Shown one piece after another: positions 1 through 11,503 of a DNA stretch of 64,000 bases. The stretch comes from Phanerodontia chrysosporium (taxonomy: Eukaryota; Basidiomycota; Agaricomycetes; Polyporales; Phanerochaetaceae): positions 17,143 to 81,142 of the forward strand of contig MJGA01000059.1 in NCBI GenBank assembly GCA_001910725.1, given 5' to 3'. The notes under the pieces were generated by a model, which saw only the letters and a list, made by a program, of their open reading frames with translations, had not been told where the DNA came from and ran no database searches. Both the position numbers and the translations under genes were made by a program. Positions within the stretch are counted from its first letter, which is position 1, and every line of letters begins with the position of its first letter.

Positions 1-2325
1 GCGGGTGCCTGCATGGACGTGCTCTTCCGTGCACGATCGTGTGTCTCTCCTGACGTTTGCATGGTATCGTCGTGACGTCTGCATCGGGCGCGCGGTCGAC
101 GAAGCGATTTCTGGCGACGCGATGCGCCCCTGGCTTTTGTCTGCCTGACGTCTTCTCTGCTCGTGTTGTTGACGTCTGGCCCTGGCGCCGCCGGTCGTCG
201 CCGCAGCGACACCCGGGTGTCCTACACTCGTTGTCTCCCCGCCGCGCCCGGCGATCGCCCACGGGACGCGCCTGCAAAGCCAAGCTGGAACTCTAACCTT
301 GAGCATCACCACAAATGGAAGTATTGGAGCATCGCGAAGCGGAGGTGAAGTAATGGCCACGGGTCGCGATTTCATTTCGCAGAGATATCCGTCTGCGCGC
401 GGTGCACGGTAGGGTGCGTGCCATTAACTCGTGTGCGGACAGTGTCTCACCAGAGTAGGGCGCCGGTGTCGTCACCGCAAGAGGCGCCACACGCGCCGCA
501 GCGCTCCGGCGGTATCTCGTCGAGGAGGCTTTCACCGGGGCGCGCGATGCATAGATGGCCAACACCTGGACTAGGACGCAGGGACGGCCCATGCCGTCGC
601 ACGGCGCCACCGTGCACTTTGACAGAATGGCGGAGAAGCTGCCGGGGAGGTGTCGCAGAGTGGGCAACGATGGCCGCGGGCGTGCGGTGCAGGGAGCATG
701 GGTTCCCGAGGTGTGTGCTTCGCGCGTTCGCGAACAGCACGCCGTGCGGCGCGAGGCCAAGCCGTGCCCGGCATCGCGCCTGCGAAGTGCGTCGTCGCAG
801 GGTGCGGGGGAGGCGGGCGCGGAGATACGGCTGCCTGGGAACTGCGGGCGCGCACCTGCGGACGGCAGCGCGCCGGTGTCCGGCCGCGCTCGTCTGGAAC
901 ACGTTCAGAGGGGGGTTCGGGAGGGTGAATGACGGAGCCGCTGCGCACAAGGGGGCCGCACAGTCCCGTTGGGCCGTCGCTGCTGCGGTAGAGCGGGGCG
1001 GGCCTAGCGGGCTGGCGGCGGCGGCCACGGCCAACGATGGGTCGCATTGTTGGGAGACTGCGCCAAGGACAACGCTGAGACGGGCAGGACCACGGACGAT
1101 TCTGCGCGGCGCCTTGGCTCGCGGGAGGCTAGCTCGCGCGCGGACGGGATGTGCAGGCACCAGTGACTGATGGCCGCATGTCTCGAGCCGAACAGCACCG
1201 TCTCTACGAACGAGGACGCGTGCGTGCGTCTCGTTGTATGGAGCAGGCGGGCTGCTCGTCCTGGCGACGCTGCCCGCCAGCGACACGGCGGCGTCGTCGA
1301 CGTCCGCGGAGGGCACTGTGATGCTCGGGGAGATGTCGGGACCGGGAATGATAGGTCGTCGACATGCCGTGCGTGCGCCTCCTCGAGCACGTCTGCGACC
1401 CTGGCCCGATGGGCAGCAGAGGCGATGGTCGTGGAAGAGCGAGTGCATCGCGGGCGCCGCAATTAATTCGCCTGATAGTGTCAGGCTGGGACATGATTTG
1501 GGTCGAAACGTGTTGGGGAGCGGGATGCAGATGTCCAGCGGGTGACTGTAGGCTACAAGGATACTGTGCGGTACGCACCAAAACGCCACGGCTTTGGGGT
1601 GCAAAAGTGTCCGAATCGGGAAGTTCGTGCTGAATATCTGGCGCTGGCAAAAACGCGAGTCCCATGCACACACTGGACAGGTTTTCCACCAACCACCATC
1701 TCTGCTCTGCCCCGTCGGCGTATTTGGTCTTTATCGGCTGCAATGCGGGATAAAGCATCTTGCAATTCGTTGGGAATGTATTTGGGGGCCGGCGATAGCG
1801 CAGGATGACTGTGCGATGCCCTTGAACCAACCGTCAGGGTCTTTTCCATTATCCGTCGAGGCGAAGCGATCGCTGAGAAAGTTCGTTCAGGGACACTCCG
1901 TGCGAGGCAGTGCTGAATGCATCCCACGCAGATCACAGCGCCTTGTCGCGTTGACAGCCCGCGCATGTGCGCCGCGTCCAGAGCGAGGGCTTTTGTGCAC
2001 GCCTCGCCAAGGCGCCCTGTTCCTCCGACGAAGCAGGGGACAACACCTATCGATCACGTCAACGTCGCTGTGGACGTCGCTCTGCGGTCTCTGTCCCCCC
2101 ACGCACCGCAGAGACCATTCTTCGCGCGAGGGCCGAGGCCGCCCCATCCGCCTGCAGTTCCTCGAGGACCCCCGGGCACGCCTCAGGGGCAGTCGGCAAT
2201 CGCTACAGTCCGTGCCACGCATCGTTCGCACCCTGTCCAATACCCGTTTGGTGATCGAGTACTAATACCACCCATCCTCATCCCAGAAGCCCTCTAGACA
2301 CCCGCCGCTCCTTGGCTTCGACACC
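1..2325. other. Region without a supported gene
   Basis: Several long open frames lie here on both strands, including one of about 400 codons on the minus strand, but they are Arg/Pro/Ala-rich, overlap one another in many frames and show no domain or splice pattern I recognise. In GC-rich DNA such frames arise by chance because stop codons are AT-rich. The last 100 bases before 2326 would hold the promoter and leader of the GH16 gene; no clear TATA box is visible there. Confidence 0.5.
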
Positions 2326-4161
2326 ATGCCGTCCCCGCCGTCGATTGTCTCCTCCGCGTCGTCCTCCTCCGAGGCCGTCGCGACCCCGCCCCTCCCTCCC
2401 GCCACGACCGGCTCGACTCGGGACCCGCCCCTCGACCCGCCTCGCCCGCTCTTCTTCATCGACCGCCGGAGCGAGAGCAACACCATTGAGGAGGAACGGC
2501 GCGACCGCAGCGACCCGTTCCGCACGCCGGACCTCTCGACCCCGCCGACGCCCAACTCGCAGCGGGACAACCCGTTCAGCCCGCCGGGCAGCATCCTCAA
2601 TGGCATCGACAGCGGCCTCCACTCGCGCGTGCACAGCCGCGTGTCCGTCGCGAGCAGCGCGAGCGGTCCCGCCCCGCGCCCCGGGCTCGGCAGCCGCACG
2701 AGCACGATGCGCGACAGCTTCATGTCGCCCGCGCCGATGCCCCGCCGCCCGACGGCCGCGATGCCGAGCGCGAGCCGCTTCTCGCTGGCCGCGCCGCGCT
2801 CGAAGCGCCTCAAGTCGACGATGCTCTCGGGGACGATCGAGAAGCCGTGGACGACGGAGAAGGACGTGCAGGGCCGCCTCGCGTACTGGATCACGTACTT
2901 TGTCGCCGCCCTCGGCATCGCAGGCGGCGTCCTGCGCTGCTACTTTGCGTGGAAGGACGTGCCGCGCGTCGGCAACCTGTGTCTCGTCATGCAGGACGAC
3001 TTTAACACGTTCGACACGGACCACACCTGGTTCCGCGAGGTCGACATGGGCGGTTTCGGGTGCGTAAAAGTGATGTGCTTCATTGCTGGCGGTGCGCTGA
3101 CAATGCCCATTAGCAATGGCGAATTCGAGATGACGACCAACTCCCCGAACAACAGTTTCGTCGAGGACGGCATGCTGTACATCGTCCCGACCCTCACCTC
3201 GGACGTCATCGGCTACGACAACGTCTTCAACGGTTACACGTACAACGTCTCTGGCTGCACCAACACCAACCGTAAGTCGTCGTGCGCTCAAGTGTTGGCT
3301 GCCTCTAACGCCACCCATAGTCACCGCTTGCGGTGCCGTGTCCAACTCCACCAGCGGCGCGGTCATCAACCCGGTCATGTCGGCGCGCATCACCACAAAG
3401 AACAGCTACAGCATCCGGTACGGCAAGGTCGAGATCCGCGCACGGCTTCCGCGCGGGGACTGGCTGTGGCCCGCACTGTGGATGCTGCCCGTGAACGACA
3501 CCTACGGAACGTGGCCTGCGTCGGGCGAGATCGACATCATGGAGTCGCGCGGGAACGGGCCGTCGTACAAGGCGCAGGGCGTGGACTACGTGCGCGGCTC
3601 GCTGAACTGGGGCCCGTTCTCGTGGCTGAACGGCGTGAGCAAGACGTTCGGGTGGTGGAACACGCGGCGGACGTCGTACGACGAGGAGTTCCACACGTAC
3701 AGCCTCGAGTGGACGGACAAGTTCCTGCGGATCTACGTCGACACGCGGCTGCACCACATGCTCGACGTCTCGTTCAACGAGCCGTTCTTCACGCGCGGGC
3801 AGTTCCCGCCGTACGTGCAGAACGGGAGCCAGACGATCCAGACGCCGAACCCGTGGATCAACGGCAGCATCGCGGCGCCGTTCGACCAGCCGTTCTACCT
3901 CATCATGAACGTCGCCGTCGGCGGCACGAACGGGTGGTTCCCCGACGGCGTCGGCGGAAAGCCGTGGCTCGACGGCTCCAACAGTGAGTAGCCCCCCACA
4001 GCCTCTCAAGTGTGTCTGCTGCGGGACGCTGACGGGCGTGTGTCGCAGGGGCGATGCTCGATTTCGCGAGGCACCAGAGCGACTGGTACGCGACGTGGCC
4101 GTCGGACCCCAAGAAGCGCGCTCTCGTCGTCGACTCGGTCAAGATGTGGGAGCAGTGCTGA
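2326..4161 (+). CDS. GH16 beta-glucan synthesis-associated protein (SKN1/KRE6 type)
   Basis: A type II membrane protein of the KRE6/SKN1 branch of glycoside hydrolase family 16, which acts in the secretory pathway in beta-1,6-glucan assembly of the fungal wall. Four exons are read as 2326-3059, 3114-3271, 3321-3983 and 4049-4161, with introns starting gtgcgt, gtaagt and gtgagt. The N-terminal 185 or so residues are Ser/Pro/Arg-rich and presumably cytosolic. One hydrophobic segment follows (YWITYFVAALGIAGG), then the lumenal GH16 domain with NGEFEMTTNS, the YGKVEIRARLP strand, WPALWMLP and the catalytic signature EIDIMES near 3526-3546. The protein ends in WEQC, typical of the family. Length of about 555 residues is normal. 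KRE6 and SKN1 are not distinguished here; the family call is secure. Confidence 0.93.
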
Positions 4162-7100
4162 GCCCCGCTCCCCCGTTCCCTTCCTTCTCTCCTCGTACTC
4201 GCAGTGCTGCGGCACGGACATGGCCTCCTGTCGCCAGTGGGCGGCACGGACACTGGGGCGTATATTTCTCTGTTTGGGTGTATGTCGCTGGGGATATGTG
4301 TGTGCGTGGGCTCGTTTTTTTTTTTTTTTAGTATACCATTCTGGCGGCGGGTGTAATGCAGACTAGACTTCCGTTCTTGCTTTCGGTAGAGCTTTGTGTA
4401 TCATATGGAATTAGACGGCACAAACCCCAAGAAAGCTTCACAAGCTTTCATTCTTGCTTGCTGCAGGCACAAGAAGCGGCGTGTGAGTGGTTTCCATGGC
4501 CCTTGTGACATGTTCCCAGCCAATACACAAGCGGAAGGCCGAATAAAGAACTGTAGTCCTCATACTCTTGGGGAATCTCCTTTGTACCATCAATGTTGTT
4601 CACTGCAATAGGGCTGACTCGGAGCGCAGTCATAACTTGAGCTGTCAATTCAGCAGGACATGAGATTACACAAATAGCATCGACGCCTGGTATGCATTGG
4701 TGGCTCGACGTCGTTGATCTGTCCATATGCGCACACAGCTTTGGGGCCACGGTGAAGAAGAGTCTGAAAAAAATAAGACCCCACTGACGGTAAGTCTCCA
4801 ACTAAGAGGAGTAGGTGAAACAGAGTCCGGCGTGGATCGTTCAGTGGGGGGCACGGTCAACAGCCGGAGCTTTCACAATTCTGGGTATGCTCAACATGCT
4901 TCCGACCGTGGAGATACAGATAAGTTAGAGCGGGTACATGGGGCACAGTCGCGCTATGATCACCGGCGCGAAAGGTCCGCGCAGGCGCAGTGCCGTCGGG
5001 GGCAGTCATCACCCTCTGATGCGAGGCGGGCACAGCTGGCCGACGCCTTCGTGGCGCAGGCTTGGCGGTTCGCGGCACCGTACGCCGGCGGGGACCACAC
5101 TCCGCTTCCTCTTTGAATCGGCTCGTGCACGGGGGGCCACGCGGGCGCCCGCTGCCCTGCAACGCGGGGTCCGTGCACGCGGGTCGTCGCACGGGCCATC
5201 AGCAGTGCAATATACGCCCGTTGCGCGGTGATGCGGCGCATGACGACGGGACGGTGTCCAGTGTGTCCGGCGTTGATCCGCGCCCGCACACAAGCTATGT
5301 GGGTCGATGTGTAACGTTGTGGGTGATCGGAGGGCGAGACCTTGCGAACCAAAGCGCGGATGTCGCGGACGGTGAATGTGATGACGGCAGTTAACGCGAA
5401 CCACCTCTGCTACCGAGTGTTTCTGACTCATGCTCTGTCCGGGTTCTGTTAAATCCATACATATCATCGACAATGCCACGCGCACCGTAGTGATGCTCAC
5501 AGGACGGTCCGCCTCGATTATCAGCTTACATTGCGCCGGGCAGCTAAACGTGAGGTCGTACCGATGCAAGACATCGATCACAATTCTCAAGGTACGTCCT
5601 TGCCCCAAGGAGGTTTCCTGCGAAAGCTGATACATGTGCTGGTGGATGGCGACACGTGTCGCGCAGAGCCCTGCTTGCCCCAAGCACCACCGCGACCTGA
5701 AGGACGCACGTCAGACGCAGCCAGTCTCTGAAGGGACGAGATGTACTGCGTACGATAACGAGAGCGAACGGTTCTGTAAGACAAGGGCCGCCATGAGCTC
5801 TGGCTAATGCGCGTGGAGCGGGAAGCGGGATAGGTCCTGTGCAACGCCGTGCCCAAAGTTCAGCTAGCAGCTTCATCTCGGGATATAGCGCTGATGCTCA
5901 TGCCTTCGTGCAGCACCCTCCCTGACGGACGACTGACCGCAATGGGTGCCTGCATGGGCGAGAGCGGCCCTTCCTGTGCGCGAAGATCACCCGGCCGGGA
6001 GCCAGTGCAGGCTGTCGCACATATGTCGAGGCGAGCCGCTGCTAGAAGCGATGCACTCCACCACACGCCTCTAGCCGGTAGACGTCGTACGGTTCACTGC
6101 TGTCGCTGCGCGCATCGCTCGGACCCGACCGGTAGATACTGCACCTCATGTCTCGAAGCCGTCATCCCGGGGGCGCGTAGACATGCAGGCGCGTCCTCGG
6201 CTGGGAGTCGACCGGACGAAGGCTTGGACGCCGGCGGGCGATCCCATACAATGCATATGCTATCTTGTTATCAGCGCGTGCAGAAACGGGTCGAACGGAC
6301 TGACGTCTTCCCGGGCGCAAGCGCGGGCATGCGTACAGCAAGGTCGTTGCTGGTACCGTGGTGTTGACGTTATCGCGACATTAATCAGCCCCAGCATGCC
6401 TTGCTGTGTTCGTGAAGATGTCCAAGTGGCGTACGAGGGAAGGGAAAGCAGGAAATGTACGTAGGGAAGGAGCGAGATAACGGACGAGAAGGCCAGAGAG
6501 GCAGGGACAAGCAGAGGCGCCGCCGCTCATGTCCGGCCCTGCGCTTCTTCGTCATCGACGCGACAGTTATCGCCGGGCGAGTTGCCTTTGAGCGAGAGAT
6601 AGGCAGGCGTCGAGACCCGTAAGCTGAGCCGGGAGGAAACACGTCTTCCGCATCACCCTGCGTTCTGAAGCAGGGATTACGGCCGCTGCCAAGAGGGTAT
6701 TGCGGATACGGGCGTATCTGGTGCGCATGTGTGGAACTGCTCTAGATGAGGCATCGCAGTGCCTCTTCGCGTGCTGCCGCAGATCATTCACAGTGCACGA
6801 GGTTTCGGAGTCGAGGGAATATGAAGAATGGACGTCCGCCCGTGGTGTTGCAGACGGGGACCTCGAGGCACGGAGAGGCTGAGCGCAGACGCTGGCTTGG
6901 AATGCCTTGTCGACAAAGACTCCCAAGACACCCAGACGCCGGACTCTGGGGGACGCGGTCTAAGGCGAGGTCTCCAGGGTGTCGCAGAACGGAGATAGGG
7001 CAGAGACGACAGCAGGCACAGAGGTTCCCTGCGCACGCTCGGAAGTGTCTTTGTTGCGCGGCGCAGATCGCAAGGGGAGGCCGCAGAAAGACCTCGAGCA

Positions 7101-7756
7101 AGGTTCGTGCCGTCCGGGGCTATGAAGCGGGTGCCTGCTGGGCTACCATCGCCGGATGTTGAGTGTACCGAGTTGACATTTTATCCTGACGTCGTTACCT
7201 TGACACCTTCCAATAACGTTTTCTTCGCTTGCATTGTCTGGTCGTCCGCGACGTTGTTCACAATGTGAGCCGCAGAGCGGGTAGGCGTGGAACTACCGGC
7301 CCAGCGCAGCCTTCCATTTGTCTTCTAACTAAGGCATATAAGCTGAAGATGTAGTGAATGAAACCTACCGACAGACCGGTTAGGGCAGTGACAAGGATAC
7401 GACAAGGGCACGCTGCGGTGTACCTCATCACCGAGCCCGCAGCCATCGTCGTCTAGCAGGTCTTCGCACGAGGATGTACACGCCGAAGTGTTAGCCTCGC
7501 ACATCTGTATTGTACTCCCATCGTCAACGCTACGCAGGATACAATGGAAGTAATGGCAACCGTGGAAACATCTGATCGCACCACCAGCTACACATTCCTG
7601 GATTGTCACGCAAGGGATCTGAGACTCCCGCACGAGTGCTTGTTTGGGGATGTCAGGCTCAAACGGTGATGATTGAGGATGCTGGCTCCGTACAAAAGAT
7701 ATGTAACTGACGGCGAGCTGCCTGCACCAATGCGAGTCTTCATACGGCGTCTCCCA
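4162..7756. other. Gene-poor stretch, possible small Cys-rich frame
   Basis: No gene with recognisable domains is visible over 3.6 kb. A run of about 17 T residues lies near 4314-4330, just past the GH16 stop, and may belong to its 3' region. On the minus strand between about 7700 and 7330 there is an open frame with roughly a dozen cysteines, including spacings such as CFHGC and ACTSSC. It could be a small Cys-rich protein or the edge of one, but I cannot find a convincing start or signal peptide. Confidence 0.45.
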
Positions 7757-9595
7757 TCACCACTTAGCCTTGAAGTTCCTATCGCACAGCACGCGGGCGA
7801 TGCAGAGCATGATCCCGCCGGTGAGCACCATGGTGCCCTTCAAACACGAATCAAGAGTCAGTCGTGTGTGGGATACAGTTGAGTGGGCCTACATACCGCA
7901 AAGATGGCGACGTGGTGGTACTCTGTCGAGGTACCGTTGCGAACAAACGCGCCGCCAATAGGCGTGCCGAGGAGCGTCGCGAGAGCCGTGGGCAAGAAGA
8001 ACGTCCCGATGCGCGCGCCGAGGCGGTCGACAGGCGAGATCTGGCCGACGGCGGGAGGCGTGACCGAGATGAACACACCTGAGAAGAAGCCTGTGCAGCC
8101 GTCAGTAATTGAGGGAGGAGGGCAGGAGATGACAAGGCAGCGTAAGGGGTAGATAGTCGGACATACCGTATGCACACGAAAAGGCGATGAGCGCTGCAGC
8201 TCCACGGGCAGGGAGCCAGAGCGCAAAGCATAGCACACCCGCAATCAGGGTGCACGGGCACAACACGTTCAGCCGGCCGTACCGATCCGCGAGCTGACCG
8301 CCACTGTACAGCAAGTTAGGGAAGAGGTGACACCTGAGTACGAGTAGGCAGCGCACATGATCCGTCCAAAGAACGACAGTCCGTTCAGCATCGGCAGCAG
8401 GTACGTGTGGATGGAGGGCGAGACGCCATATTCGATCGCGCAGGGCTCTGGTGTGGCACAGTCAATGTTGGTGAACGTACAAGCGAGAGGCGCAAGGCGC
8501 ACCTATGTAGTAGTACGGCGAGTAGAGCCCCAGGTTGACGAGAATGGACCCGATGGCGAGCGTGAGGTACCGCGGGTCCTTGAACCCACCAAAGTCGACG
8601 AGGTTCTGCGCCCTCGGCAGCGGCTTCTTAGGCAGTCTAGTGCGCGAGATGAGCATCGCCAGCGCATAGCAAAATCTGGTGGATGCAGATGAGTATCAGT
8701 GTTCGGCTTTACAACCCACGGGCAGAGACCGCGCAAATGGTATGGTACTCACAGGGTTAGCAAAGCAAGAACTCTTACCGTCCATGCTGCAACAGAGAGA
8801 AATGCACCTCAGACGCTGGTCGAGTGCGCAAGACCTGTTCTGCTCCTACCGAAACCAATGTTCTTGATGAGGCGCGAGACCATGATGGGCAGGCATACGC
8901 CGCCGATGCTGCTCGCGGCGGCAACGGTGCCCATCGCGAGCGCACGCTTCGCCTTGAAGTACTGTCCGACGACCGCGAGGGCCGGGTACGTGCCGAAACC
9001 TACCGTCAGTCCGAACAGGACGCCCTGGGGAGAAGGGTCAACAGAGGGCGAGTGACGGGATCGCTGCTGCTACACACTTGGGAGAGGAACTGCTGCCAGA
9101 TCTGCTGCGGGTGGGTGAACGAGAGCGCGACGAGCGAAACGACGCCGCCCAGCGCGCCGACCGGGTAGAGGTACTGAGGACTAGTCAGCGTACCGCCAAG
9201 ATACAAAGCGGCGCTACGACTTACCTTGAGTCCGATAGCATCGAAGAGGGGACCGACGACAACGCCGAAAACATAGAGCAGGGTGATCTGCAGGGCCCCG
9301 ATGAACGCTATCACCGTGGCGCTGTAGTTTGACAGAAAACTCTCGAGGTAAAAGTTCTGCACGGCCAAGTCAGCACAGCCAAGCTTTCTCACTCCGGGGA
9401 CTGAGAGCCTACCTGGAAAGCACCGAAGCTGTTGATAATCCCGAAAGTGACAAAGTAGACCAGGCAAGAGCCGGCGAGTGCGAGCCAGCCGTGCAGGCCG
9501 CCCTCGGGGTAGTCGAGCTCGGGGTTAGGAGTCGGAGGAATAGTCGTATCCTTTTCCCCCAGGGAACTCTGGGATGCGGTGTTGGATAGCGACAT
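7757..9595 (-). CDS. MFS transporter, monocarboxylate (MCT/SLC16) type, left copy
   Basis: A 12-helix plasma-membrane carrier of the monocarboxylate-porter branch of the major facilitator superfamily; fungal relatives include MCH-type riboflavin and carboxylate porters, so the substrate cannot be named. The N-terminus is hydrophilic (SSLGEKDTTIPPTPNPELDYPEG) and leads into the family's usual GGLHGWLALAGS first helix. Later exons give GLTVGFGTYPALAVVGQYF and, after splicing a 53-nt intron, GGQLADRYGRLN, the loop 8-9 motif. The reading frame stays open only if about eight short introns are removed. The last exon reads GTMVLTGGIMLCIAR and ends KW-stop. It is a near-identical inverted copy of the gene at 20138-21975 except towards the 3' end, where the two diverge sharply. 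It shares a 273-bp divergent promoter region with the HNH gene at 9869. Confidence 0.9.
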
Positions 9596-9868
9596 CTTGA
9601 ACGACGACGATATCTGAGGAGAGGAGGAGATGGTGGTGCAACTCCAAAGGAAATGCCCGCCAGCGGCGAGCTTAGAAAGCTGTTTGTAACAAATGTAAGC
9701 ACTGGTAAGCGCGGGTAAGCGCGGGTAAGCGCGGGTAAGCGGAGGCGTTAGCAGAAGTAACGACGAGTAAGTGGACTCCGCAAGACACGCAAGATCAACC
9801 TTGTCAACGTTCTGCCATCTGCTGCTTCCGCGACGACCACGCTCGGACACTGCACACCCTCTCTGACA
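9596..9868. promoter_or_regulatory. Divergent promoter region between MFS and HNH genes (left copy)
   Basis: These 273 bp separate two genes transcribed away from each other, so both promoters must lie here or overlap the genes. The region contains a phased GTAAGC repeat annotated separately. No unambiguous TATA box is seen for either direction. The right-hand copy of this region (19884-20137) is similar but shorter by two repeat units. Confidence 0.6.
9695..9740. repeat. Five GTAAGC units at exact 10-bp spacing
   Basis: GTAAGC occurs at 9695, 9705, 9715, 9725 and 9735, with most intervening tetranucleotides GCGG, giving a 10-bp tandem repeat inside the divergent promoter. Ten base pairs is about one helical turn, so any bound protein would see the units on one face. 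The inverted copy at 20012-20037 has only three units, showing that the number varies between copies. Confidence 0.9.
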
Positions 9869-10583
9869 ATGACTGGACCTGCCGAGTCGACGAGCCTTCC
9901 TCAGTTTGCGACCTTCAAGGACGCTCTCGCCCGCCGCGTGATCTCCAGGCCTGGCTTCTCCGACGAGTCGAGCGACCCCGCCGAGCTCGACGACTTTGTG
10001 TCCTATCTCGCTGCAGAGGCCTGGCCGACCCTCCCTGGCGCTCTCCACGCAGCAACCTACCAGACGCGCGACTCTGTGCCTGCCGTCGACGAGCTCTCTC
10101 TGGACAGCACGCCGACGTCCTTTGTCGACAGCCTGACGTCGTGCGGGCTGTGCGAAGACGCGGACGGCGCCCACGCCTTCCTGCGCAAGGTCCTCGACGA
10201 CTACGTTTCCGACGCCTGTGCGCTCCCGCCGGTGTGGTCTAGGACGCGCACGACAGAGTGCGAGATCTGCGAGCGCGAGGTGCCGCTGACGTACCACCAC
10301 CTGATCCCGCGCGAGGTGCACGCCAAGGTGTTGAAGAAGAAGTGGCACCCGGCGGAGATGCTGAACTCGGTGGCGTGGCTCTGCCGGTGCGTCCGTTGTG
10401 CGGTGTCCTGGGTGTCGTCGTTGATGCTGCGCCAGGCCGTGCCACTCGACTGTGCACCGGGTCGCGAGCAACGAGGAGCTTGCGCAGAAGTGGTACACCG
10501 TGGAAGCTCTCCTTGAACGTGAAGATGTACAGCGCTGGAGGGCGTATGCGTCAAAGCAGCGCTGGGGCGCACGGCGCGGGTAG
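9869..10583 (+). CDS. HNH-nuclease-like protein, left copy
   Basis: About 220 residues in two exons (9869-10386 and 10436-10583) around a 49-nt intron with donor gtgcgt and acceptor gccag. The C-terminal half carries a zinc-type HNH core: CEIC, then YHHLIPREVH, an LNSVAWLCR segment, and across the splice junction PCHSTVHR, so the two Cys pairs and the catalytic-type His are all present. The N-terminal half is helical and acidic and I do not recognise it. Similar HNH proteins occur in many Agaricomycetes without known function; a DNA-nicking activity is inferred from the motif only. It begins 273 bp from the MFS gene, transcribed away from it, and the pair is duplicated intact at 19169-21975, with only a few amino-acid differences between the HNH copies. 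Confidence 0.82.
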
Positions 10584-10780
10584 CACGAGCTTCTGCGACG
10601 TTGTGACAAGGCCACCGCTATCGCTACGACGCCACAGTCATTTTGTCTCGACAAATGATTCGGCGGCTTCCTTTCCGGGCATCACAGCGAACAAAACACT
10701 AGGAGCCCTTGTGTATTGTGCTCGTGGACTGTGGCCACAACGTAGGAAGCGCTATTTATTCACCGTCGCCAACACTGGCG

Positions 10781-11503
10781 ATGGAACCTGCATCCAACCT
10801 GCACCACACCATGTCCACGAAATCCAGCAAGAGCATGGGCTGCCTGCGCATAGACTGGCTCAACGCCGACGCACAGCTTGTCAAGGCCGCCACGGACATA
10901 GGCGTAGCGGCGTACGAGCTGTGTGGCCGGACCCCGGCGCCCATCCTCGACGGCCACATGTGCTGGGCCGAGCTGCACGCCACGCTGCGCGAAGACGGCA
11001 TGCGGCCGGTCGCCTGGCTCATGTTCTGGCAGCGCATCGAGGTCGCCGCCGCCGCTGACACGCCCGCGGAAGGAGCGCCCGCGACAGCCGCGCGCAGGAC
11101 GCGCACCGTCGCCCGGGGCATCGTCCAGGCCGTGCTCGACCTCAGCTGGCACGTCCTGCACGACCGCCTGACGGGCCGCTTCCACACGGTGCCGCGCACG
11201 CTCGACGCGGCGTGCAGCGCGCTGCGCAGCCAGGCGCGCGACGTCCTGCGCTCCGTGGCCGCGTGCGAGGCCGTCCGCCGCGGCGCCGCGCATCCGCTGC
11301 CGCACGTCATCCTCGAGCACGGCACCGGCTTCGAGGCGTGGCGCCACCGGCGGCCGGTGCGCCCGCCGCCGCCGGTCGAGCTCACGGAGGACTCGGTGCT
11401 CGCGGTCGAGTTTCCGGACGAGGAGGAGGGGTACGACGGCCGCGACCCGGAGGACCTGCCCCCGAGCGACGAGGACTGGATGGAGTGTGAGGACGTCGAG
11501 TAG
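10781..11503 (+). CDS. Unknown protein with conserved acidic tail, left paralogue
   Basis: I do not recognise this protein. It is a single open frame of about 240 codons; ATG codons at 10781 and 10811 are both possible, the latter matching the paralogue better. It is supported by a diverged homologue at 18138-18917. Shared features are an N-terminal block CGRTPxPxLDGxxxWAEL, a WLMFWxRxE helix, a WHxLHDRxTxRFHxxPxTLD segment, and a very acidic C-terminus with PDEE-GYDGRD and DLPPSDED. There is no signal peptide or membrane segment. The central part is Ala/Arg-rich and lacks the intron-like break seen in neighbours. It lies just outside the near-identical inverted arm, co-directional with the HNH gene. 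The acidic tail could serve as a protein-binding segment, but this is a guess. Confidence 0.72.
   Translation: MEPASNLHHTMSTKSSKSMGCLRIDWLNADAQLVKAATDIGVAAYELCGRTPAPILDGHMCWAELHATLREDGMRPVAWLMFWQRIEVAAAADTPAEGAPATAARRTRTVARGIVQAVLDLSWHVLHDRLTGRFHTVPRTLDAACSALRSQARDVLRSVAACEAVRRGAAHPLPHVILEHGTGFEAWRHRRPVRPPPPVELTEDSVLAVEFPDEEEGYDGRDPEDLPPSDEDWMECEDVE

Larger units (their letters stand above)
7900..10583. repeat. Left arm of a large inverted repeat (about 2.7 kb)
   Basis: This block, holding most of the MFS gene, the shared promoter and the whole HNH gene, recurs in reverse orientation at about 19169-21840 with introns and intergenic sequence nearly unchanged. Similarity decays at both ends: within the penultimate exon and last intron of the MFS gene on one side, and just beyond the HNH stop codon on the other. 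The spacer between arms is about 8.6 kb. Boundaries are estimated by eye. Confidence 0.9.

Noticed and set aside
447..1673. A 408-codon open frame on the minus strand
   Set aside because: Composition is Arg/Pro/Ser/Ala-rich and random-looking, other frames are equally open, and no domain or splice support exists.
2278..3396. Long minus-strand frame opposite the GH16 gene
   Set aside because: It is the complement of a GC-rich coding exon; the plus-strand protein has clear GH16 motifs and this one has none.
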